Shown here: piece after piece, positions 15,839-25,284 of the stretch
Layout of the letters: every line of letters begins with the position of its first letter
How positions within the stretch are numbered: the stretch's first letter is position 1
Assembly (NCBI GenBank): GCA_964344305.1
Contig: CAYFMT010000002.1
Coordinates: 1-64,000 of the forward strand
Origin: JABMOV01 sp964344305
Lineage (GTDB): Bacteria; Fidelibacterota; Marinisomatia; Marinisomatales; JABMOV01
Length of the DNA: 64,000 nucleotides
Direction: 5' to 3'
Program-made: the position numbers and the translations under genes
Notes under the pieces: model-generated
The model's input: only the letters and a program-made list of their open reading frames with translations
Databases searched by the model: none
Told to the model about the DNA's origin: nothing

Positions 15839-16456
15839 TTATTTCGTAATGGTTATATACCCGTTATTTGCACCAGGAACAGCACCTTTGATATATATCT
15901 GATTTTTGTCAGAATCGATGCCGACTACCTCCAGATTTGTTGTGGTAATCTTTTTATTCCCAAAATGCCCAGCCATTTTCATCCCTTTGAAAACCCGTGA
16001 AGGATCAGATGCCTGTCCAATGGAGCCCGGGTGACGAAGGTATTCGCTTTGACCATGAGTCACATTTTGTCTCTGGAAATTGTGACGTTTAATTACACCT
16101 GCAAATCCACGACCTTTTGATGTTCCACTCACAGCCACTCGATCACCAGCTTTAAAAAGTGTGACTGTAAATTCCTGGCCGGGTTTATAATCAAATCCAG
16201 GAACAGTTTGAAATTCTGCTACGACCTTTTTGGGTGTCACACCTGCTTTATCAAAATGACCTTTTTGGGGTTTGGTTGTGTGCTTGTCCTTTCGTTCGTC
16301 AAATCCCACCTGGACAGCGACATACCCATCATTTTCTTTAGTTTTAACCTGTGTCACAATGCAGGGACCAGCTTCTACAACTGTCACGGGTAATACTTTC
16401 CCCGAGTCATTGTAGATTTGTGTCATACCAATTTTTTTACCGATTAACCCACGCAT
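15839..16456 (-). CDS. rplC: 50S ribosomal protein L3
   Basis: L3 initiates 50S assembly and reaches the peptidyl-transferase centre. The 205-residue sequence begins MRGLIGKKIGMTQIYNDSGK and carries the L3 signature FTVTLFKAGDRVAVSGTSKG with GRGFAGVIKRHNFQRQ following, then HGQSEYLRHPGSIGQASDPS. The Gln normally methylated by PrmB would lie in that block. It lies 2 bp after rpsJ. Confidence 0.98.
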   Translation of the reverse strand: MRGLIGKKIGMTQIYNDSGKVLPVTVVEAGPCIVTQVKTKENDGYVAVQVGFDERKDKHTTKPQKGHFDKAGVTPKKVVAEFQTVPGFDYKPGQEFTVTLFKAGDRVAVSGTSKGRGFAGVIKRHNFQRQNVTHGQSEYLRHPGSIGQASDPSRVFKGMKMAGHFGNKKITTTNLEVVGIDSDKNQIYIKGAVPGANNGYITITK

Positions 16457-16458
16457 TT

Positions 16459-16767
16459 TTACACCTTTATTTCAATATCCACACCAGCAGGCAAATCCAG
16501 CTTCATGAGCGATTCAACCGTTTTTGGTGTTGAATTCAGGATATCCACTAAACGCTTGTGAATCTTTGTCTGAAATTGTTCACGCGATTTCTTATCGACA
16601 TGAGGTGACCTAAGCACTGTGTATATTGAACGTTTTGTAGGCAAAGGAATGGGACCAGAGATGATGGCTCCTGTGGATTTTGCCGTCTTGACAATTTTCT
16701 CTGTGGATTTATCCAGCAAAGAATGATCATAGGCTTTTAAACTGATTCTGATGGATTGTTTTGCCAC
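16459..16767 (-). CDS. rpsJ: 30S ribosomal protein S10 (NusE)
   Basis: S10 is a 30S head protein and, as NusE, links ribosomes to NusG during transcription. The 102-residue product has IRISLKAYDHSLLDKSTEKI, GPIPLPTKRSIYTVLRSPHV and ESLMKLDLPAGVDIEIKV. It starts with GTG (16765-16767). Its ribosome-binding site and start codon lie in the 1.2-kb block shared with the second tuf locus, so the rpsJ initiation region is identical to that of rpmG. Confidence 0.97.
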   Translation of the reverse strand: MAKQSIRISLKAYDHSLLDKSTEKIVKTAKSTGAIISGPIPLPTKRSIYTVLRSPHVDKKSREQFQTKIHKRLVDILNSTPKTVESLMKLDLPAGVDIEIKV

Positions 16768-17978
16768 GACAGGATTCCTTACTCTACGATCTCCGTTACA
16801 ACACCAGCACCTACTGTATGACCACCTTCACGGATAGCAAAACGAAGTTCCTTATCCATGGCAATAGGGGTGATCAACTCTACCGATAACTCTACATTAT
16901 CACCAGGCATAACCATCTCTGTACCTTCCGGTAATGTCGCTACACCTGTCACATCCGTCGTACGGAAGTAAAACTGTGGACGGTATCCATTGAAAAATGG
17001 GGTGTGACGTCCACCCTCTTCCTTCTTCAATACATACACATTCGCCTTAAACTTTGTGTGAGGAGTAATACTGCCCGGTTTGGCCAAAACCATCCCGCGA
17101 CCCAATTCTTCCTTATCCACACCACGAAGCAACAAACCAGCATTGTCTCCAGCCTGCCCTTCATCCAAAATCTTGCGGAACATCTCTACACCCGTACATA
17201 CGGTCTTACGATTGGCTCCCATTCCAAGAACCTCTAACTCATCACCAACCTTTACAATACCACGCTCAATACGGCCTGTACCCACTGTACCACGTCCTGT
17301 AATACTGAATACATCCTCTACCGGCATCAAAAATGGCTTCTCAATGTCTCTCTCAGGTTCTGGAATAAATGAATCACATGCCTCCAATAAATCCTGAATG
17401 GATTTCTGTGCATTCTCATCATTTGGATTGTTCAATGCTGTCAAGGCACTTCCCATGATAATTGGGGTATCATCACCAGGAAACTCATACTCATTCAGCA
17501 AATCACGTAATTCCATCTCTACAAGCTCTAACAACTCAGGATCATCTACCTGGTCTGTCTTGTTCATGTATACAACGATACTAGGTACATTCACCTGACG
17601 GGCCAGCAATACATGCTCACGGGTCTGGGGCATGGGACCATCCGCTGCACTTACCACCAGGATCGCTCCATCCATCTGGGCTGCACCGGTAATCATGTTC
17701 TTAATATAATCTGCGTGTCCAGGACAATCCACGTGGGCATAGTGACGGTTTGCCGTCTCATACTCTACATGTGCCGTCTGAATAGTAATGCCTCGCTCAC
17801 GCTCCTCAGGTGCATTATCAATACTGTCAAATGAACGAACCTCACTCAATCCACGGGCACTCTGTCCCAGTGTGATGGCTGCTGTTAAGGTCGTCTTTCC
17901 ATGATCAACATGACCAATGGTTCCTATGTTTACATGAGGCTTCGTGCGCTCAAATTTTGCCTTCGACATACGTCCTCC
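16763..17978. repeat. Long direct repeat containing tuf, copy 1
   Basis: About 1216 bp appear identical to 32188-33403. The block covers the whole tuf gene, its upstream GGAGGACGT ribosome-binding site and, downstream, the TAAGGAATCCTGTCGTGGC segment that forms the ribosome-binding site and GTG start of rpsJ. Sequence similarity stops sharply on both sides. Confidence 0.85.
16779..17969 (-). CDS. tuf: Elongation factor Tu, copy 1
   Basis: EF-Tu delivers aminoacyl-tRNA to the ribosome in a GTP-dependent cycle. The 396-residue protein has G1 GHVDHGKT at 19-26, the switch-I region ending ERGITIQTAHVEYE, G3 DCPGHADY and G4 NKTD (usually NKCD). Domains 2 and 3 follow, with the C-terminal GGHTVGAGVVTEIVE. 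A strong GGAGG precedes the ATG. This copy sits in its classical str-operon position after fusA. It appears identical at the nucleotide level to the copy at 32204-33394. Confidence 0.98.
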   Translation of the reverse strand: MSKAKFERTKPHVNIGTIGHVDHGKTTLTAAITLGQSARGLSEVRSFDSIDNAPEERERGITIQTAHVEYETANRHYAHVDCPGHADYIKNMITGAAQMDGAILVVSAADGPMPQTREHVLLARQVNVPSIVVYMNKTDQVDDPELLELVEMELRDLLNEYEFPGDDTPIIMGSALTALNNPNDENAQKSIQDLLEACDSFIPEPERDIEKPFLMPVEDVFSITGRGTVGTGRIERGIVKVGDELEVLGMGANRKTVCTGVEMFRKILDEGQAGDNAGLLLRGVDKEELGRGMVLAKPGSITPHTKFKANVYVLKKEEGGRHTPFFNGYRPQFYFRTTDVTGVATLPEGTEMVMPGDNVELSVELITPIAMDKELRFAIREGGHTVGAGVVTEIVE

Positions 17979-20069
17979 TTAAGACACTTTTCCGTGAACA
18001 CGTTCAATAATTTCAGCTTCAATGCTGGCAGGCACCTGCTGATAATGAGAAAATTCCATATGGAACACTGCACGACCCTGAGTGATTGATCTCAAATCCG
18101 TAGCGTACCCAAACATTCTGCTCAATGGTACAGATGCATTGATTACCTGCGCATCTTTGCGTTGATTCATACCATCGATTTTTCCACGACGCGAATTCAC
18201 ATCACCCATCACATCGCCTAAATATTCATCCGGTGTAACAACCTCTACCTGCATGATAGGCTCCATTAACACAGGAGACGCTTTCTTGCATGCATCCTGA
18301 ATGGCCATGGAACCAGCAATTTTAAATGCCATCTCCGAACTGTCCACTTCATGATAAGAACCGAAGATCAGCTCAACACGGACATCCTCGATCGGATACC
18401 CGGCTTTTACACCGTTTTTTAATGCTTCCCGGATACCATCATTCACCGGGTTGATGTATTCTCGTGGAATCACACCACCCACAATTTTGCTTTCAAAATG
18501 GTACCCTTTGCCTGGTTCATTGGGCTCAACGTTGATCACAACATGACCGTACTGCCCGCGCCCACCAGATTGACGCACAAATTTTGTATCAATATTTTCA
18601 ACAGATTTCGTAATCGCTTCCGTGTAGGCTACCTGCGGTGTACCCACACTTGCCTGAACCTTAAACTCACGAAGCAATCGATCAATAAGAATCTCGAGAT
18701 GGAGCTCACCCATCCCGGCAATAATTGTCTGACCCGTATCCTGGTTCGTGGACACTTTAAAGGTTGGATCTTCTTCTGCTAATTTTACAAGAGCCTTGGA
18801 TAAATTATCCTGGTCGGCTTTACTTACAGGTTCGACAGATACTTCAACTACAGGCTCTGGGAAATCCATGGACTCTAGAAGAATATGCTTCTTTTCATCA
18901 CAAAGAGTATGTCCGGTATTGGTTGTTTTCAATCCAACTGCAGCCACAATCTCACCAGCCAGAACTTCTTCCATGTCCTCGCGTTTATTTGCATGCATCA
19001 GCACCAGACGACTGATACGTTCACGTTTTCCAGAGTTTGGATTGTAAATATAGGAACCCTTTTTCAACTGACCTGAATACACCCGTATATAGGTTAAACG
19101 TCCCACATAAGGATCTGTCATAATTTTGAAGGCCAGTGCACTAAAAGGCTCATCAATATTTGGTTCCCGAGTCATTTCAATGTCAGAATCATCAGGATCC
19201 GTACCATTGACTGCACCAACGTCAATAGGTGATGGCAAGAAATCAACGATAGCATCCAGCAATCTCTGTACACCCTTGTTCTTAAAAGCTGATCCACACA
19301 TGGCAGGGACAAATGTGTTATCCAGGCAACCTTTTCTAATGGCAGCTTTAATTTCATCAACGGTGATCTCTTCTTCCGCCAGATATTTCTCGAGAAGATG
19401 CTCATCGTATGCAGCGGTTTCTTCTATCAGGTGATGGCGATGCTGCTCAGCCTCTTCCAGCATATCATGAGGGATATCGGCATATTCAAATCGTGAACCA
19501 AGGGAAGAATCATTGTACAAAATTGCTTTCATAGAAAGCAAATCGATAATCCCTGTAAACATATCGCCGGCACCAATTGGGATTACCAGAGGTAGCGGAT
19601 TGGCATGCAAGCGAGATTTCATCATATCCATCACATGATAAAAATCAGCACCTACTCGATCCATCTTATTAACGAATGCAATACGAGGGACATTATATTT
19701 ATCAGCCTGGCGCCAAACAGTTTCACTCTGTGGCTCCACACCACCGACAGCACAAAACACTGCCACAGATCCATCCAGAACACGCAATGAACGTTCAACC
19801 TCAACCGTGAAGTCTACATGACCTGGAGTATCAATGATATTTACACGATGATCACTCCAAATACAGGTTGTGGCAGCTGAAGTTATGGTAATACCACGTT
19901 CTTTTTCCTGCTCCATCCAATCCATGGTGGCGCCACCTTCGTGAACCTCACCAAGTTTATGGGTGCGTCCTGTATAAAACAGCACCCTCTCTGTCAATGT
20001 GGTTTTCCCAGCATCGATATGAGCCATGATACCTATATTGCGGACCTTATCTAATGGAATATGCTTCAT
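17979..20069 (-). CDS. fusA: Elongation factor G
   Basis: EF-G catalyses GTP-dependent translocation and, with RRF, ribosome recycling. The 696-residue protein has G1 AHIDAGKTTLTERVLFYTG near residue 16, switch region ERGITITSAATTC, G3 DTPGHVDF and G4 NKMDR. Domain IV is marked by RQSGGRGQYGHVVI and domain V by MEPIMQVEVVTPDEYLGDVM. It lies between rpsG and tuf and ends 9 bp before the tuf ATG. Confidence 0.98.
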   Translation of the reverse strand: MKHIPLDKVRNIGIMAHIDAGKTTLTERVLFYTGRTHKLGEVHEGGATMDWMEQEKERGITITSAATTCIWSDHRVNIIDTPGHVDFTVEVERSLRVLDGSVAVFCAVGGVEPQSETVWRQADKYNVPRIAFVNKMDRVGADFYHVMDMMKSRLHANPLPLVIPIGAGDMFTGIIDLLSMKAILYNDSSLGSRFEYADIPHDMLEEAEQHRHHLIEETAAYDEHLLEKYLAEEEITVDEIKAAIRKGCLDNTFVPAMCGSAFKNKGVQRLLDAIVDFLPSPIDVGAVNGTDPDDSDIEMTREPNIDEPFSALAFKIMTDPYVGRLTYIRVYSGQLKKGSYIYNPNSGKRERISRLVLMHANKREDMEEVLAGEIVAAVGLKTTNTGHTLCDEKKHILLESMDFPEPVVEVSVEPVSKADQDNLSKALVKLAEEDPTFKVSTNQDTGQTIIAGMGELHLEILIDRLLREFKVQASVGTPQVAYTEAITKSVENIDTKFVRQSGGRGQYGHVVINVEPNEPGKGYHFESKIVGGVIPREYINPVNDGIREALKNGVKAGYPIEDVRVELIFGSYHEVDSSEMAFKIAGSMAIQDACKKASPVLMEPIMQVEVVTPDEYLGDVMGDVNSRRGKIDGMNQRKDAQVINASVPLSRMFGYATDLRSITQGRAVFHMEFSHYQQVPASIEAEIIERVHGKVS

Positions 20070-20082
20070 CGTTATTTAAATC

Positions 20083-20547
20083 TTACCGAAAATGGGCAAA
20101 GGCTTTATTTGCTTCCGCCATGCGGTGAGTATCATCCTTTTTCTTGATCGCACCACCTTCGCTGTTAGCAGCGGCAATCAATTCTAGTGCAAGACGCTCA
20201 GCCATGGGGCGACCTTTACGACCGCGGGCGGCATTTATAAGCCAAAGTGAAGCCAGGTAAAATTGGCGATGCCTAGGTACTTCAATGGGTACCTGATATG
20301 TAGCACCACCTATCCGTCGGGATTTGACCTCTAGGAGCGGAGAAGCATTTTCCACTGCTTTTTTAAAGATCTTAATACCTTCGGTTTTTGTTTTCTGATT
20401 AACAATATCCATCGAGCCATAAAAAATATGCTCGGCGGCACCCTTTTTACCCCCTTGCATCAAATAATTGACAAATTTGGCCACGGCCAAATCGCCATAT
20501 ACCGGATCCGGTAAAATCTGTCTTCGTTCTGGTCTTCTTCTTCTCAT
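20083..20547 (-). CDS. rpsG: 30S ribosomal protein S7
   Basis: S7 nucleates 30S head assembly and in E. coli regulates the str operon. The 154-residue protein starts MRRRRPERRQILPDPVYGD and contains LVNYLMQGGKK-like KFVNYLMQGGKKGAAEHIFY, SRRIGGATYQVPIEVP and the C-terminal helix THRMAEANKAFAHFR. It is 9 bp downstream of rpsL. Confidence 0.97.
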   Translation of the reverse strand: MRRRRPERRQILPDPVYGDLAVAKFVNYLMQGGKKGAAEHIFYGSMDIVNQKTKTEGIKIFKKAVENASPLLEVKSRRIGGATYQVPIEVPRHRQFYLASLWLINAARGRKGRPMAERLALELIAAANSEGGAIKKKDDTHRMAEANKAFAHFR

Positions 20548-20556
20548 TGCTTATTA

Positions 20557-20931
20557 TTACGCCTTGGGCTTTTTTGCACCGTATCTGGAGCGACTTGTTT
20601 TTCTGTCTGCCACGCCCGAAGTATCCAGTGTTCCGCGTACTATATGATAGCGAACACCAGGCAAATCTTTAACACGCCCCCCTTCAATCAGAACAATGGA
20701 GTGTTCCTGAAGGTTGTGCCCTTCCCCAGGGATATAGGCAGTGACCTCCATCTGATTTGTCAACCGAACACGCGCTACTTTTCGTAGAGCAGAATTCGGT
20801 TTTTTGGGCGTAGTCGTGTATACACGAGTGCATACACCCCGTTTTTGAGGATTCCCTTTTAAAGCAGGTGTTGCAGTTTTCTTAACAACCCGCTTTCTTC
20901 CTTTTCTAATAAGTTGGTTTATTGTCGGCAT
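20557..20931 (-). CDS. rpsL: 30S ribosomal protein S12
   Basis: S12 lines the decoding centre and is the main site of streptomycin resistance. The 124-residue protein has PTINQLIRKGRKRVVKK, the decoding loop TTPKKPNSALRKVARVRLTN with the critical Lys intact, and VKDLPGVRYHIVRGTLDTSG containing the Asp modified by RimO in many bacteria. It is the first gene of the str segment and is separated from rpoC by 91 bp holding a possible promoter. Confidence 0.98.
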   Translation of the reverse strand: MPTINQLIRKGRKRVVKKTATPALKGNPQKRGVCTRVYTTTPKKPNSALRKVARVRLTNQMEVTAYIPGEGHNLQEHSIVLIEGGRVKDLPGVRYHIVRGTLDTSGVADRKTSRSRYGAKKPKA

Positions 20932-20955
20932 AGCAAATTAATATATAGCCCATTA

Positions 20956-20984
20956 ATTTAACGATGAATTGAAAATACTATCAA
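20956..20984 (-). promoter_or_regulatory. Possible sigma70-type promoter upstream of rpsL
   Basis: In the 91-bp rpoC-rpsL gap the minus strand holds TTGATA (20979-20984) and TTAAAT (20956-20961) separated by 17 bp, with expected initiation near 20949, about 18 nt upstream of the rpsL ATG. Both hexamers deviate from consensus and the region is AT-rich, so chance is possible. The gap is among the longest between genes inside the supercluster. Confidence 0.35.
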
Positions 20985-21022
20985 ACTCTTTTTAGACATT
21001 TTTAATGACATTTTTTTGAGCT

Positions 21023-24000
21023 TTACAGTGTTTCTGAAAGTGTGTCCAGCACAGGTTCATGACCCTCTTTACCTTCCACGAGAATGGACTGTAAATCGGG
21101 GAATCCCGTTCCTGCAGGTATGAGTCTTCCAATGGTTACATTTTCTTTCAGGCCCCGTAATGTATCGGTTTTTCCTGCAGTCGCAGCGTCCGTTAGCACG
21201 CGGGTTGTTTCCTGGAAAGATGCAGCAGATAGGAAACTCTCTGTGTTTAATGATGCCTGTGTAATACCCATAAGCAGGGGTTCAAATGTAGCCGGTTTCG
21301 TCTTCCTTGTTTTGACAGGAGACTGACCATCTTCCTTCAAGGATTTATTCAACTCGGTTATCTCGGCTTTTTCCACTACCATATCAGCTTCATAATCTGA
21401 ATCACCGGGATCTGTCACAACCACCATTTTCGAAATTCGTTCATTTTCAGCAAAGAAATCCGGCCGGTCAACACGTTCTGTTTCAAGGAACTTTGAATCA
21501 CCGGCGTCTGCCACCACAACTTTACGCATCATTTGCTTCACAATTGATTCAATGTGCTTGTCGTTGATGGCTACACCCTGCAGTCTGTATACTTCTTGAA
21601 TTTCATTGACCAGATATTCTCTCACAGCACCCGGTCCAAGAATCTTTAGGATGTCCACTGGTGAAATGGCGCCTTCACATAATGGTGTACCGGCTGTTAT
21701 AAAATCACCTTCATGGACGATTACATGCTTCCCGTAAGGAATGTTGTACTTCCGGGATTCTCCATCAGATGTTTCTACAGCAATCTTTCTGACACCACGT
21801 TTGGTTTCACCAAAGCGAACCGTACCATTGATTTCACTGACAACAGCCGGATTGGATGGAGTTCTTGCTTCAAACAATTCAGCAACACGCGGAAGTCCAC
21901 CGGTTATGTCTCTGGTTTTACCAATATCCTTTTGAATCTTCACCAATGTCTGTCCACGTACAACATCCTGTTTATCGGTAACAACCAGCGTTGCTCCAAC
22001 CGGCAATATGGTTCCACCGGCAAGGATGTTTCCCTCAGCATCTGTTAACTCAATATGTGGACTCAATTGGCGATTCTTGGATTCAATGATCACCATTTGC
22101 TTTTTACCACCCTCTACGGCTTCAACCTGGAAAGTTTCACCTTCCACGAAGTCCTTCAGGTTCACAGTACCTGTTTGACGCGCAAGAATGATATCTGTAT
22201 ATGGATCCCACTGGAAGAGTGTTGTATTGGCTTTTATCTTATCATTCTCTTTCACAAGAATATTTGCGCCATAGGGAACATTAAACTCTGTTTTGATATC
22301 CGTAGGGTTTTTTGGATCTGAAACAAACACTTTGGAGTGTCGCGCCAGACAGCGTCGAACATTGAAACCAGTTTCGTCCTGAGCATCCGCATATTCAAAA
22401 TTATCAGAGAAAGTGATTAATCCGGTATATTTGGACTTCATTTCTGACTGCTCAATAATACGAGTCGCTGTACCACCAATATGGAAGGTTCGTAGCGTTA
22501 ACTGGGTACCAGGCTCACCAATACTCTGTGCAGCAATGATTCCAACGGATGTACCAATATTCACTTCCCTGTGAAGAGCAAGATTCCATCCATAGCATTT
22601 TGCACAGACACCGGCGCGAGATTCGCAGGTTAATACTGACCTGATTCGAATAATCTTTGCATCACTGTCTGCTATAATATCGGCTTCATGCTCATTGATT
22701 ATGGATCCGGCTTTGATCTTTACTTCTCCATCGACAATAAAATCATCTTGAATTGTACGCCCAAGGACCCTGTCGCCAAGAGGTTCAATGATTTCTTCAC
22801 CTTCTTTCAGGTCTGATACCATAATCCCATTAATCGTACCACAATCACGTTCTGTTACAACCACATCCTGGGCAACATCAACGAGACGACGAGTCAGGTA
22901 ACCGGCATCTGCTGTTTTTAATGCTGTATCCGCCAGACCCTTACGGGCACCGTGAGTGGAAATAAAATACTCCATAACCGTCAATCCTTCCTTGAAGTTT
23001 GACGTAATGGGAGATTCAATAATCTCTCCTTTTCCACCTGTCATGGATTTTTGAGGTTTTGCCATCAACCCACGCATACCGGCAAGCTGTTTGATCTGAT
23101 CCTGACTTCCACGTGCACCGGAGTCTGCCATCACGTAAACGGGGTTGAACCCCTGACGATCGTCCTTCAGTTCATCCATTAGTGTGGCAGCGACTTTGTT
23201 AGTTGCATGGGTCCAGACATCAATCACCTTGTTGTATCGCTCGCCATCCGTAAGGACGTGACGCTCGAATTTTTGCTGGATATCATCTACTTCTTTCACG
23301 GCATCGTCTATGATGTCGTGCTTCTTTTGTGGAATCATAATATCACTGATGGAAATTGAACTCCCACTTTCTGTGGCTACGCGGAATCCAAGCTCTTTCA
23401 GTCGATCAAGAAATTCTACGGTTTTGTGGTTTCCAGAAAGCAGGTAAGTCTGGTTTACGACTTTTCCTAAAAGCTTTTTCGCCACAATATCATCAACATA
23501 TTCCATTTCTTCAGGAAGAATATCATTGAACAATACTCTACCTACAGTGGTATTTTTTATCCACTTACCATCTCTTCGAACATTGATGATTGCATGTAGT
23601 CCCACCACTTTATTTTCTAGCGCGAGCTTAACTTCTTCAAAGGACCCAAAGGATTTTCCTTCTCCAAGATCACCTTTTTTTGGCCTTGTCAGGTAATAGC
23701 ACCCAAGGACCATATCCTGGGATGGAATAGCAATAGGTTTTCCATTTGCAGGGTGTAAAATATTGTGACTGGATAACATCAACACTCTGGCTTCCATTTG
23801 TGCCTGCAAGGATAATGGCACGTGAACTGCCATTTGGTCTCCATCAAAGTCAGCATTGAACGCTGCACAGACAAGCGGATGAATACGGATAGCCTTTCCA
23901 TCCACCAGCACTGGTTGAAATGCTTGAATACCCAATCTATGAAGGGTAGGTGCACGGTTAAGAAGGACAGGATGATCTTCTACAACATACTCAAGAACTT

Positions 24001-25273
24001 CATAAACAATAGCTTCACGATTCTCCACCATGAGCTTGGCACTTCGTGGAGTTTGAGCATAACCGCGATTGATCAATTCATTGACCATATGTGGTTTGAA
24101 TAGCTCTAATGCCATATTCTTTGGAAGTCCACATTCATGTAATTGCAGATCAGGTCCAACAACAATGACCGAACGTCCGGAATAGTCCACACGTTTACCG
24201 AGCAGGTTCTGCCTGAATCTACCCTGCTTACCTCGAAGCATGTCAGACAGAGATTTTAGAGGACGTCTGGTTCCACTGCGTATGGCGGTTCGGCGGCGAC
24301 TGTTATCAAACAAAGCATCGACTGCTTCCTGCAACATACGTTTTTCATTCCGTAAAATCACATCCGGAGCTTTGATTTCCATCAGCTGTTTCAACCGATT
24401 GTTTCGGATAATAATTCTTCGATATAAATCGTTTAGATCACTGGCAGCAAATCGACCACCTTCAAGAGGAACGAGGGGACGTAGCTCCGGCGGAATAACC
24501 GGTAGGACAGAAATAACCATCCACTCCGGTCGATTGACACGTTTTTTCAATCCGTCCGGTAAAAATTCTTTTACGACTTTCAGCCGCTTTAAGGCATCTT
24601 CCTTCTTTTGCTTGGAACGGGATGTATTGATGATTTCCTGGAGTTTCTTCTGTAAATCATACAGGTTCAGACGCGATAGAACTTCACGAATGGCTTCCCC
24701 ACCCATGGCAGCATAAAAATAATTCTCATCATCCCTGTCTTCTTCCGTAGCGGCGAAATACCCATAATCTCTTTCAAGCTCAAGGTACTCTTCCTCAGAT
24801 ACCATTTCCAGTGGTTCACGCCCACTCTTACCAGGTTCAATGACTATAAACGATTCGTAATAAATGATTCTTTCAAGGTCTTTTGTGCTCAACCCAACAA
24901 GATAACTGAGTTTTGATGGAATTGATTTCAGGTACCAGATATGTACAACCGGGACTGCCAGAGTAATATGACCCATGCGTTCACGCCTGACCTTTTTCCT
25001 GGTAACTTCTACTCCACAGCGATCACAAATAATACCTCTATATCGGATACCTTTATATTTACCGCAATGACATTCATAGTCTTTGACGGGTCCGAAGATT
25101 TTTTCACAGAAAAGACCATCTTTTTCAGGTTTATATGACCGATAATTAATGGTTTCCGGTTTGATTACCTCTCCATAGGATCGTGCAAGGATCGACTCCG
25201 GAGAAGCCAATCCTATGGTAATAGTATTGTAATTGCGTGTGGTATCAATTTTTGTTGATTGGATGTAAGTCAA
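21023..25273 (-). CDS. rpoC: RNA polymerase subunit beta-prime
   Basis: The 1416-residue beta-prime subunit carries the catalytic magnesium site NADFDGDQMAVH at about residue 470. The N-terminal zinc ribbon uses Cys68, Cys70, Cys83 and Cys86. The second zinc site is formed by the Cys of TERDCGTING and the CESRAGVCAKC cluster near residue 885. The rudder/lid region RNLLGKRVDYSGRSVIVVGP-type block and the trigger-loop region are intact. It starts at TTG (25271-25273), preceded by GGGAG at 6 nt; no in-frame ATG precedes the conserved N-terminus. It follows rpoB by 11 bp. Confidence 0.98.
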   Translation of the reverse strand: MTYIQSTKIDTTRNYNTITIGLASPESILARSYGEVIKPETINYRSYKPEKDGLFCEKIFGPVKDYECHCGKYKGIRYRGIICDRCGVEVTRKKVRRERMGHITLAVPVVHIWYLKSIPSKLSYLVGLSTKDLERIIYYESFIVIEPGKSGREPLEMVSEEEYLELERDYGYFAATEEDRDDENYFYAAMGGEAIREVLSRLNLYDLQKKLQEIINTSRSKQKKEDALKRLKVVKEFLPDGLKKRVNRPEWMVISVLPVIPPELRPLVPLEGGRFAASDLNDLYRRIIIRNNRLKQLMEIKAPDVILRNEKRMLQEAVDALFDNSRRRTAIRSGTRRPLKSLSDMLRGKQGRFRQNLLGKRVDYSGRSVIVVGPDLQLHECGLPKNMALELFKPHMVNELINRGYAQTPRSAKLMVENREAIVYEVLEYVVEDHPVLLNRAPTLHRLGIQAFQPVLVDGKAIRIHPLVCAAFNADFDGDQMAVHVPLSLQAQMEARVLMLSSHNILHPANGKPIAIPSQDMVLGCYYLTRPKKGDLGEGKSFGSFEEVKLALENKVVGLHAIINVRRDGKWIKNTTVGRVLFNDILPEEMEYVDDIVAKKLLGKVVNQTYLLSGNHKTVEFLDRLKELGFRVATESGSSISISDIMIPQKKHDIIDDAVKEVDDIQQKFERHVLTDGERYNKVIDVWTHATNKVAATLMDELKDDRQGFNPVYVMADSGARGSQDQIKQLAGMRGLMAKPQKSMTGGKGEIIESPITSNFKEGLTVMEYFISTHGARKGLADTALKTADAGYLTRRLVDVAQDVVVTERDCGTINGIMVSDLKEGEEIIEPLGDRVLGRTIQDDFIVDGEVKIKAGSIINEHEADIIADSDAKIIRIRSVLTCESRAGVCAKCYGWNLALHREVNIGTSVGIIAAQSIGEPGTQLTLRTFHIGGTATRIIEQSEMKSKYTGLITFSDNFEYADAQDETGFNVRRCLARHSKVFVSDPKNPTDIKTEFNVPYGANILVKENDKIKANTTLFQWDPYTDIILARQTGTVNLKDFVEGETFQVEAVEGGKKQMVIIESKNRQLSPHIELTDAEGNILAGGTILPVGATLVVTDKQDVVRGQTLVKIQKDIGKTRDITGGLPRVAELFEARTPSNPAVVSEINGTVRFGETKRGVRKIAVETSDGESRKYNIPYGKHVIVHEGDFITAGTPLCEGAISPVDILKILGPGAVREYLVNEIQEVYRLQGVAINDKHIESIVKQMMRKVVVADAGDSKFLETERVDRPDFFAENERISKMVVVTDPGDSDYEADMVVEKAEITELNKSLKEDGQSPVKTRKTKPATFEPLLMGITQASLNTESFLSAASFQETTRVLTDAATAGKTDTLRGLKENVTIGRLIPAGTGFPDLQSILVEGKEGHEPVLDTLSETL

Positions 25274-25284
25274 AATCCACTCCC